Below, piece by piece: positions 1 through 4,997 of a stretch of 5,240 bases of DNA. Each line of letters starts with the position of its first letter. Within the stretch, counting starts at the first letter, position 1. The position numbers and the translations under genes were made by a program. The DNA comes from an uncultured Lachnospiraceae bacterium (GTDB lineage: Bacteria; Bacillota; Clostridia; Lachnospirales; Lachnospiraceae). The stretch is from the NCBI GenBank assembly GCA_910578885.1, contig CAJTSH010000087.1:1-5240 (forward strand), in the 5' to 3' direction. The notes beneath the pieces were generated by a model. The model had not been told where the DNA came from, did no database searches, and saw only the letters and a list, made by a program, of their open reading frames with translations.

Positions 1-95
1 TTTTACCAGAAAAAGGGTTTTGTAACAATTTGTTTACTCATGCGTTTGTCGTGAAGTTTTTTGGTATTCTGTAATCAAATCAATTGTAACAGAAT

Positions 96-127
96 CGAAT
101 ATTTCAACCTGCAAGCGAAAATATTCG
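96..127. repeat. 9-bp perfect inverted repeat upstream of the cargo promoter
   Basis: CGAATATTT at 96-104 is exactly complementary in reverse to AAATATTCG at 119-127, with a 14-nt spacer. A second, smaller dyad (GCGAA/TTCGC, 115-128) overlaps the right arm. It lies just upstream of the candidate -35 position, where an activator or repressor could bind, and the first gene of the operon encodes an HTH protein that could act there. No T-tract follows it, so a terminator is unlikely. Chance is possible in such AT-rich DNA. Confidence 0.4.
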
Positions 128-139
128 CCATTTTAAGTG

Positions 140-168
140 AATACAAAATCCCTAGTTTTCGATATAAT
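140..168 (+). promoter_or_regulatory. Candidate sigma-A promoter of the cargo operon
   Basis: A perfect TATAAT box lies at 163-168. Seventeen bases upstream the -35 position (140-145, AATACA) matches TTGACA at only three of six places, so the promoter is weak or needs help from an activator. It lies about 55 bp ahead of the first gene's ATG, leaving a leader of roughly 45-50 nt. No other plausible promoter was seen before the four plus-strand genes. The -10 box is direct sequence evidence; its use is inferred. Confidence 0.5.
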
Positions 169-182
169 TATAAAAATTTGAG

Positions 183-218
183 AAAACCTATAAGACATCT
201 CGCAATTTAGGAGGTTTT
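183..218 (+). promoter_or_regulatory. Shine-Dalgarno of the first gene, inside a possible leader hairpin
   Basis: AGGAGG at 209-214 lies 8 nt before the ATG at 223 and fixes that start. The leader also contains AAAACCT (183-189), which can pair with AGGTTTT (212-218) and would cover half of the Shine-Dalgarno. Such pairing could lower translation of the HTH-methyltransferase. The site is clear; the hairpin has a 22-nt loop, is AT-rich and may not be stable. Confidence 0.6.
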
Positions 219-222
219 AGAG

Positions 223-1377
223 ATGAATAAAATATTATTGCGTATTGCCGACTTGCGTAAAAAAGCAAAAGTAACACAGCAGGAACTGGCAGACAGCATA
301 GGTGTATCATTTCCAACGATCAGCAAATGGGAAACCGGAGTCAATTTGCCGGATATCACCATTCTTCCATTATTGGCAGAGTATTTTAAAGTATCGACAG
401 ATCAGTTATTAGGCTTAAAACCGCTTGACGGTGAGACATATATTCCTGAAAAAACAGCAACAAAAGATTTTTGGAACCAAAAGCTGGAATACCTTTTAAG
501 GACTCGAAAAAGTTATTGGAACGATGACTATACGCGCTTTCTTATTTCACAGGTCTGGAAGATTGATAAACCGATTTCTGTATTGGACTGCGGATGCGGA
601 TATGGATTTTTAGGACTGTTGTTGCTTCCGTATCTGCCCGAGGGAAGCACTTATACCGGAATTGATTTTGCAGAAGATTTGATCAAAAAGGGAAAAGTTC
701 TTTTTGAAAGTCAAAAATTGGAGGCGGATTTCTTGTGTGAAAATGTTTTTAATTATTCTGTCGAAAACCAGTATGATTTCGTAGTATGTCAGGCTGTTCT
801 CAGGCATTTGGACAATCCGTCCGCTTTTATACAGAAGATGATTCATTTTGCAAAACCGGATGGATATATAGTATGCATAGATGCAAACAGAGAATTTGAG
901 TGCTGCGGGCTTTATATTGACGGCATGGATTATCAGAAGCTATGCAGGCATGAAGGGTTGGAGAAAAAGTGGCAGACTGAACTTGCAATGCAGGGGCGTG
1001 ATTATGCGGTTGCCATCAGAACTGCACATATGATGCAAAAGCTGGGACTTGTCAACGTTGACGTAAGAATGAACGATAAGGTAGAGTTTATTACTACACA
1101 ATATGCAGATTATGAGGAAACTAAAAATGATTTTATCGCATATAACGATTGGGTCTCTGGCATTCATGATGAGCAAAAGGAAAGGCTGATTCTCCATTTA
1201 TTAACCCATGGTTTATCCCGCAAGGAAGCCGAAGATTATTGCAGCCGGAATATTGAAATTGCGGATTTCTTTGCAGAGAACCCGACTGCCGGATACACTT
1301 TTGTGAAAGGAAACATGATTACTTATGGAAAGAAAATTGAAAAAAAGACCGAAAAAAAAGCGAATACTCCTACTTGA
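223..1377 (+). CDS. XRE-type HTH domain fused to a class I SAM-dependent methyltransferase
   Basis: This 384-residue soluble protein joins two domains. Residues 6-64 form an XRE/Cro-like helix-turn-helix, with TQQELADSIG as the second helix and a recognition helix around SFPTISKWETG, which implies sequence-specific DNA binding. After a linker, residues 118-225 carry the SAM-binding fold: motif I VLDCGCGYG at 120-128, the acidic end of strand 2 at GID (146-148), and YDFVVCQAVLRHLDNP at 184-199 in the motif IV position. The last 130 residues resemble a helical substrate-capping region. The methyl acceptor cannot be read from the sequence: a small molecule is more likely than DNA because the DNA-methylase (D/N/S)PP(Y/F) motif is absent. 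The ATG has a consensus ribosome site 8 nt upstream. The lysine-rich tail (residues 370-384) overlaps the next gene and may be an extension of the original C-terminus. It is the first gene of the operon and a natural candidate for its regulator; that role is inferred. Confidence 0.9.
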   Translation: MNKILLRIADLRKKAKVTQQELADSIGVSFPTISKWETGVNLPDITILPLLAEYFKVSTDQLLGLKPLDGETYIPEKTATKDFWNQKLEYLLRTRKSYWNDDYTRFLISQVWKIDKPISVLDCGCGYGFLGLLLLPYLPEGSTYTGIDFAEDLIKKGKVLFESQKLEADFLCENVFNYSVENQYDFVVCQAVLRHLDNPSAFIQKMIHFAKPDGYIVCIDANREFECCGLYIDGMDYQKLCRHEGLEKKWQTELAMQGRDYAVAIRTAHMMQKLGLVNVDVRMNDKVEFITTQYADYEETKNDFIAYNDWVSGIHDEQKERLILHLLTHGLSRKEAEDYCSRNIEIADFFAENPTAGYTFVKGNMITYGKKIEKKTEKKANTPT

Positions 1378-1963
1378 CATGTATGGTGTAATCATAAAGG
1401 AAAGTAAAGGATATTTTATTCCATACACATTTGAGCATTTTGACAAAAAGGAACATAACAGACTTACACGAGCATTCCGTGAGGAATGTTTATTTACAAA
1501 AGCAGGAAACGGAGAACTAAGTTCTGATGAATTTCTTTCTCTGTTAGGATACCCAGATCCAGCGGAAACAATGCGAGATTATCTGACAAATTTTTTGACA
1601 TTTGATCAGGAGTTCTTGTGGTTTGCCGAACACAATTACCAGCAGTATGATTTTGTCCTGTTTTCGAATGATGTGAAAGAATGGAGTAAATATTTATTTG
1701 AATTATATGGACTTCAAAAATACTTTAAAGAAAGCATTATCAGCGGGGAAATCTGTATGCGTAAGCCTGAAAACCGGATTTTTACCTATACACTTAAGCA
1801 TCTTCAATGTATTCCGCAGGAGTGTATCTTTGTCGATAACAGCGTGCAAAATTTAACTGCGGCACAAGAGGTAGGAATCAATACGATTTTGTTCAACAGG
1901 GATAATGAGGTTTATTCCGGTGATATTGCAAATAATTTTCATGAACTGGATAGCCTGCTATAA
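1325..1963 (+). CDS. HAD-superfamily hydrolase (subfamily IA-like)
   Basis: This 212-residue protein has the HAD layout. Motif I is LLLDMYGV at 15-22, with nucleophile Asp18. A helical cap follows (about 28-100). Motif II is LFSND with Ser114, motif III has Lys147 in MRKPE, and motif IV is FVDNSVQN with Asp171. Members usually remove phosphate from small phosphorylated compounds through an aspartyl-phosphate. The usual second aspartate of motif I, the general acid, is replaced by Tyr20. Related HAD proteins with DxG(N/G)V-type motifs also lack it, and some are active, so activity is uncertain rather than excluded. The gene overlaps the methyltransferase by 53 bp in another frame. The next in-frame ATG encodes Met19 inside motif I and would remove the nucleophile, so the start at 1325 or something close is required. 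AAAGGA at 1306-1311 is a distant but usable ribosome site. Residues 1-13 (MERKLKKRPKKKR) are a basic leader produced by the overlap. Confidence 0.85.
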   Translation: MERKLKKRPKKKRILLLDMYGVIIKESKGYFIPYTFEHFDKKEHNRLTRAFREECLFTKAGNGELSSDEFLSLLGYPDPAETMRDYLTNFLTFDQEFLWFAEHNYQQYDFVLFSNDVKEWSKYLFELYGLQKYFKESIISGEICMRKPENRIFTYTLKHLQCIPQECIFVDNSVQNLTAAQEVGINTILFNRDNEVYSGDIANNFHELDSLL

Positions 1964-2008
1964 AATGTGATTGGATTTTGAGAAAATGATATGGAGATTT
2001 GATATAGA

Positions 2009-2536
2009 ATGAAAAAACTTATTTTGATTGTAGGACCTAATGGAGTTGGAAAAACTACAACAGCAAAAATACTGTTACAAAAATTATCAAAATGTGCTTA
2101 TGTAGATGCCGATTGGTGTCGTGCAATTAACCCATTTCCTTTTACGGATGCTACAAAATACGCTGTAACTCGAAATATTTATTCATTATTCAAAAATTAT
2201 CTTCTGTGTGAGGATATAGAATATGTTATTTTTCCATATGGTTTTCACGGGGAACGAAAACAAATATTTGAACAAGTAATTAGCAGCTTGAGAGAAGACA
2301 GTATACCATTTGAGGTATGCCCTATTATTCTTAAATGTTGTAAGGAAGAGAATATAAGAAGGGCAATAAATGATGGCAGAGATATGGAACGAATTGAACG
2401 TGGTATAAAGAATACTTTTCATTTTTATGATGAATATGCATATCCCAACATTGATTCAACGTATTTACAGCCTGAGAAAGTAGCAGAAAAAATAATAGAA
2501 ATACTAAATATTAAATTGACAGGAAACGAGGGATAA
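2009..2536 (+). CDS. Small P-loop kinase-like protein (AAA_33/zeta-like fold)
   Basis: The protein has 175 residues. The N-terminus LILIVGPNGVGKTTTAK carries a clean Walker A motif (GPNGVGKT, residues 9-16) after a hydrophobic strand. VDADWC (32-37) sits where small-molecule and nucleotide kinases of this group place a substrate-binding Asp. VIFPYGFHGERKQIF (73-87) fits the Walker B strand and following helix, though without a classic terminal Asp. An arginine-rich stretch at 117-131 (RR, R124, R128, R131) would be the lid. This pattern suits an ATP-dependent phosphotransferase acting on a small molecule or nucleotide. The substrate is unknown: relatives of this fold include zeta toxins, chloramphenicol phosphotransferase and gluconate kinase. 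The gene starts 45 bp after the HAD stop, with GGAG at 1993-1996. It is strikingly AT-rich (17 G/C in 60 bases at 2041-2100), which hints at a separate origin. No antitoxin-like partner lies next to it. Confidence 0.8.
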   Translation: MKKLILIVGPNGVGKTTTAKILLQKLSKCAYVDADWCRAINPFPFTDATKYAVTRNIYSLFKNYLLCEDIEYVIFPYGFHGERKQIFEQVISSLREDSIPFEVCPIILKCCKEENIRRAINDGRDMERIERGIKNTFHFYDEYAYPNIDSTYLQPEKVAEKIIEILNIKLTGNEG

Positions 2537-2539
2537 AAT

Positions 2540-2995
2540 ATGAATGATAATTATTGTTTTTCGGTAGGTTGTATTGTAAGAAGAAAAAAACAAGTCCTGC
2601 TTGTAAGACATACATACGGCAGAGCAAAGGGGAAACTGCTGATTCCCGGTGGATTTTGCCATGAAAATGAATTGCCGGAGGAAGCTGCTGTACGGGAAGT
2701 TTTTGAAGAAACGAGTATTACAGCAGAAGTTAAACGTATGTTGGGTATTCGTTGTGACAGAAAAACTTGGTATCTGTTATTTGAAATGGACTATATAAAC
2801 GGCATTCCCACAAGTGATATGAACGAAAACAGTGAAGTCTTATTTTGTGAAATATCAGATGCCTTAACACGAAACGATTGTACTGAAATGACAAAAGTTT
2901 CGCTAAGAAAAATTCTTGATGACTCTGCAGATTATTTATATTCAGATATCGAATATAAAGCTCATAAAGGATCTGATTATACGCTTTATATTTAA
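2540..2995 (+). CDS. Nudix hydrolase
   Basis: This 151-residue protein has an almost complete Nudix box: G38-x5-E44-x7-REVFEETS-I60. The REVxEE metal-binding glutamates are intact (E53, E56, E57), and the usual glycine before the last hydrophobic residue is replaced by Ser59. The strand before it (LLVRHTYGRAKGKLLIPGG) is typical of the fold. Nudix enzymes cleave a nucleoside diphosphate linked to another group, using Mg2+ or Mn2+; the substrate here cannot be told. The second half (about 70-151) completes a small single-domain enzyme, with no NADH-pyrophosphatase zinc motif or other added domain. The ATG lies 3 nt after the kinase stop, and its ribosome site GAGGGA (2528-2533) is inside the kinase gene, so the two are probably translated together. 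It is the last gene before a convergent terminator. The family call is firm; the role is not. Confidence 0.92.
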   Translation: MNDNYCFSVGCIVRRKKQVLLVRHTYGRAKGKLLIPGGFCHENELPEEAAVREVFEETSITAEVKRMLGIRCDRKTWYLLFEMDYINGIPTSDMNENSEVLFCEISDALTRNDCTEMTKVSLRKILDDSADYLYSDIEYKAHKGSDYTLYI

Positions 2996-3024
2996 ATTAC
3001 TATGTTTATTTCAGCATACTTTAA

Positions 3025-3053
3025 AGAGGGGCTGTTTTTTATCTTGCCCCTCT
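3025..3053. terminator. Shared bidirectional terminator between Nudix and relaxase genes
   Basis: AGAGGGGC (3025-3032) and GCCCCTCT (3046-3053) form a perfect 8-bp GC-rich stem with a 13-nt loop. It lies 29 bp after the Nudix stop, and the relaxase stop codon (3041-3039) falls in the loop, so one stem arm encodes part of the relaxase C-terminus (RGAR). T-rich tails are short on both sides (ATTTCTT on plus, TTTAAAG on minus). Position and symmetry support termination of both converging units, though perhaps incompletely. Confidence 0.7.
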
Positions 3054-4634
3054 ATTTCTTCGTTGTGGCATTTCTTCTTTTTGCTGGCATATTCTCCTTT
3101 GAAGATTTTGCATTTTTTCTTGCATGGTATCATTTTTTGCTTTTATTCCATAAATTTTTTCCCAGTTATCAGCTTTATCCCGATAATCGGCATTAGCTGT
3201 TTTAGAGGCGGCAAAGGCTTTGTAGAAATCATGCACCGTTTGGAATCCATATCGTTTGACTATCCCCGACAAACCGACTTTCAAAAGGTCGATTTCCTCA
3301 TTCTTGCGGTCAATTCTGCTTTGCAGTTCCCCTTTCTTCGTCAGTTTTGCAAGTCCTTTTAGGCTGTCACGCTCCAGTTCCAGCCCATTGCGTTCTCTCT
3401 CTGCGTCAAAGATAATCCCGTTTTGGCGGTTTAATTCCTTATAAATCTTTAACAGCTTTGGATATGCGGCGGCTTCAGCAGACATAACAGGCTTGGGCGG
3501 TGTCTTTGGTGTTTCCCGCTCTGTTGTCTGCGCTTTGGTTTTAGACTGCAACTCCCGTTTTTGTGCTGATAAATCGATAGTCGGTTCTTCAAGAAGGTTA
3601 TGCTCCTGCTTTGGCAGTTTATCCGTCTGCGATATTATTTTTGCCGTTTTTTTCTCGCTTGGTTCTGCAATCGGCTGTACTATTTCGTTCTCAAAAAACT
3701 TTGCCGACAGTTCCCTTGCCTTATCCAATACTTTAGAAATCAGCAATGCCAGCGCCGTAACAGCAGTCATAATAATACTTCCCAGACGTTCCGGCTGACT
3801 GCCGAATATATCAACGGATTTTCTGATGCGGTCTGTGATATATTTTTTCTTTATTTGTTGTATCTCCGTTTCAGAAACACCGCTGACAATCGCCCTGTCT
3901 ACCTCACAATTCCAGCGCATACGCATTTCGTTATCGGTTTGTATCTGTTCCGCCTTTGGGTTGTTTTTCCCTATCTTCTTGGTGGCAAGATACAATCCGC
4001 TGCTGTCGAACACATGGAGTTTTTCTTTGTCATCTTTTACAAGAAGATTGATAAGGTCAGTATAGAAATGTTTTACTTCATCAACAAAATTCTCCTGCTT
4101 GAACAGCTTGTTCTTGGCGGTAAAAAGATTGCGCTCATAGACTTCGCCTTTCTTTACGATTTTACAGCCTTTGCGTACATTTCCGTTTTCATCAAGTATC
4201 TCTTTCTTGGTGCGTACATGTTTCCCGGTTTCGTCATAAAACATGTTGCGTGTTGCAGTTTTTTCTATGGGTTCGGGCAACAATTCCCGTTCCGAAAAAA
4301 TAAGGTGGATATGGTAATTTGTCTTTCGTTTGTTATGGTGCAACGCCGATACGCACTCCACACCATACTTTTCTTTGAAACGGTCTGTAAAAAGCTGTAA
4401 CAGCTTGTCCGGCTCATAGAGGTTTGGGAATGATTCGGGCAGGGCAATGATAAATTCCCTCGCCTCAATGCACTTTCCCTCCGTACCGCTTTTTTCAAAT
4501 TCCTGTCGGTTGCATTTCGCAAGCTCCGTCCAATAGCAGCGGTCTGTCGTTTCATAGACCGCATACAGGTTTTCCTGTTTCGCATGGCTGGATATATAAG
4601 TGATCCTGCCTCTGACATCGGGCAGCTTGCTCAT
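3039..4634 (-). CDS. MobA/MobL-family relaxase (mobilization protein)
   Basis: From the ATG at 4634 this gives 531 residues, a usual full length for the Firmicute members. Relaxases nick one strand at the element's oriT, stay bound to its 5' end and guide it into the recipient. The N-terminal domain shows RGRITYISS (8-16, with Tyr13 a candidate nicking tyrosine), EAREFIIALP (57-66), and ALHHNKRKTNYHIHLIFSE (97-115), whose His108-x-His110 plus a nearby His form the metal-binding HUH site. A hydrophobic stretch (about 285-299) may be a membrane-contact or core helix. It is followed by a charged, proline-containing linker (about 324-384) and a helical, probably coiled-coil C-terminus (about 389-454). 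The frame is open to a TTG at 4682, but the strong ribosome site lies downstream of that TTG and 10 nt before an ATA codon at 4658-4656. I chose the first conventional start after the ribosome site; true translation may begin at 4658, adding eight residues (IQRHSFIR). It converges on the cargo operon. Its GC content is higher than the kinase gene's. No mobilization accessory gene is seen beside it. Confidence 0.93.
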   Translation of the reverse strand: MSKLPDVRGRITYISSHAKQENLYAVYETTDRCYWTELAKCNRQEFEKSGTEGKCIEAREFIIALPESFPNLYEPDKLLQLFTDRFKEKYGVECVSALHHNKRKTNYHIHLIFSERELLPEPIEKTATRNMFYDETGKHVRTKKEILDENGNVRKGCKIVKKGEVYERNLFTAKNKLFKQENFVDEVKHFYTDLINLLVKDDKEKLHVFDSSGLYLATKKIGKNNPKAEQIQTDNEMRMRWNCEVDRAIVSGVSETEIQQIKKKYITDRIRKSVDIFGSQPERLGSIIMTAVTALALLISKVLDKARELSAKFFENEIVQPIAEPSEKKTAKIISQTDKLPKQEHNLLEEPTIDLSAQKRELQSKTKAQTTERETPKTPPKPVMSAEAAAYPKLLKIYKELNRQNGIIFDAERERNGLELERDSLKGLAKLTKKGELQSRIDRKNEEIDLLKVGLSGIVKRYGFQTVHDFYKAFAASKTANADYRDKADNWEKIYGIKAKNDTMQEKMQNLQRRICQQKEEMPQRRNRGAR

Positions 4635-4668
4635 GCGGATAAATGAATGTCTCTGTATTGTGCTTTGT

Positions 4669-4678
4669 CCTCCCTCCT
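4669..4678 (-). promoter_or_regulatory. Strong Shine-Dalgarno of the relaxase gene
   Basis: On the minus strand AGGAGGGAGG runs from 4678 to 4669, almost a double anti-16S match. It ends 10 nt before ATA (4658-4656) and 34 nt before the first ATG (4634), and it lies downstream of the in-frame TTG at 4682. It therefore argues against the TTG start and leaves either an ATA start or a long, poorly spaced ATG start. Confidence 0.75.
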
Positions 4679-4749
4679 GCAAATGGCAGTATCGGATCGG
4701 AGCAAGCGGAAGTATGGCGGGACAGATTGTGAGTGGGTGGCATAGGTGC

Positions 4750-4763
4750 TCGCCTACCGGCGA
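4750..4763. repeat. Short stem-loop, 5-bp GC-rich stem
   Basis: TCGCC (4750-4754) and GGCGA (4759-4763) pair around a TACC loop. It is the relaxase-proximal member of the run of hairpins and lies at or just past the expected transcription start of the relaxase promoter. Taken alone it could be chance; its place in the series makes it worth recording. Confidence 0.5.
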
Positions 4764-4791
4764 TAACTACAAATGCGTCAGCATTTGTCAA
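4763..4791 (-). promoter_or_regulatory. Candidate relaxase promoter with extended -10
   Basis: Reading the minus strand, a perfect TTGACA lies at 4791-4786, followed by a 17-nt spacer and AGTTAT at 4768-4763. A TG precedes the -10 by one base (TGTAGTTAT), which is an extended -10. The hexamer itself matches only three of six positions. The spacer is almost entirely a perfect 8-bp stem-loop (4769-4788), and the 20-bp palindrome at 4790-4809 touches the -35, so binding there would block the promoter. The transcript would have a leader of about 100 nt before the relaxase. Inferred from sequence only. Confidence 0.5.
4769..4788. repeat. Perfect 8-bp stem-loop overlapping the relaxase promoter
   Basis: ACAAATGC (4769-4776) and GCATTTGT (4781-4788) form a perfect stem with a GTCA tetraloop. 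It occupies nearly the whole spacer of the candidate relaxase promoter, so it could be an operator for an autoregulating relaxase complex or an oriT recognition hairpin. Confidence 0.85.
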
Positions 4792-4809
4792 GTCACGCTA
4801 GCGTGACTT
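4790..4809. repeat. 20-bp perfect palindrome
   Basis: AAGTCACGC (4790-4798) continues without spacer into its own reverse complement, ending at 4809, with CTAG at the centre. An uninterrupted palindrome has no loop and extrudes poorly as a hairpin, so it is better explained as a binding site for a symmetric dimer. It abuts the -35 of the candidate relaxase promoter. Confidence 0.9.
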
Positions 4810-4818
4810 ATGCTCTAC

Positions 4819-4865
4819 GCTCCGCTTCGGTCGGAGCTAAACAAGTGCCACCGGCACTTAGCTCC
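4819..4865. repeat. Two mutually exclusive hairpins sharing one arm
   Basis: GCTCCG (4819-4824) pairs with CGGAGC (4832-4837) around a 7-nt loop. The same arm, extended as GGAGCTAA (4833-4840), pairs perfectly with TTAGCTCC (4858-4865). Inside that second stem GTGCC (4845-4849) pairs with GGCAC (4853-4857), with an ACAA bulge on one side. Only one of the two structures can form at a time. The TAAGTGC candidate nick motif lies in the second hairpin on the minus strand. Confidence 0.8.
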
Positions 4866-4870
4866 CTGCA

Positions 4871-4925
4871 AGGGCGAAATCCCCATTGCATAAACGAAGT
4901 TTGTGCAATGGGTGTATTTCGCTCT
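4871..4925. repeat. Long hairpin with about 24 base pairs
   Basis: Three stacked stems use nearly all 55 bases. Positions 4871-4880 pair with 4916-4925 (10 pairs, one G-T). After a small 1x3 internal loop, CCCATTGCA (4882-4890) pairs with TGCAATGGG (4904-4912). Then TAAAC (4891-4895) pairs with GTTTG (4899-4903), one pair being G-T, closing a GAA triloop. This is the strongest structure in the window. No T-run follows on either strand, so it is not an ordinary intrinsic terminator. It most likely serves as a recognition structure for relaxase, replication or single-strand processing. Confidence 0.9.
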
Positions 4926-4997
4926 CAAACGCCGAGGGCTTTAAGAGAAAGGAATCTCCCCTATAGGCACTCGAATTATACCTACAAAACTGCCGCC

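Noticed and set aside
20..91. Two copies of TTGTAACA at 20-27 and 84-91
   Set aside because: An 8-bp repeat 64 bp apart in AT-rich DNA is weak evidence, and nothing nearby marks it as an attachment site or operator pair.
2009..2536. Zeta-type toxin of a toxin-antitoxin pair
   Set aside because: The P-loop fold fits, but no small epsilon-like antitoxin gene lies next to it and it sits in the middle of an enzyme operon. A general small-molecule kinase call is safer.
2916..3362. A 148-codon plus-strand frame spanning the Nudix end, the terminator and the relaxase end
   Set aside because: It crosses the shared terminator and overlaps two confident genes. It has no ribosome site, and its composition is that of an antisense shadow.
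3600..4400. A 266-codon plus-strand open frame opposite the relaxase gene
   Set aside because: It is antisense to well-conserved relaxase coding sequence, including the region around the hydrophobic stretch. Its product is a Phe/Tyr/Leu-rich mix without recognisable motifs, as expected from reading a coding strand backwards.
4552..4791. A minus-strand 79-codon frame overlapping the relaxase start
   Set aside because: It overlaps the promoter hairpins and the relaxase N-terminal coding region in another frame and shows no domain character.
4975..4980. Minus-strand TATAAT as the relaxase promoter
   Set aside because: The hexamer is perfect, but the sequence 17 bp upstream (TATCAT) is a poor -35, there is no TGn extension, and the leader would run about 300 nt through all the hairpins. 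The TTGACA/extended -10 at 4763-4791 is a better candidate, though both may be used.
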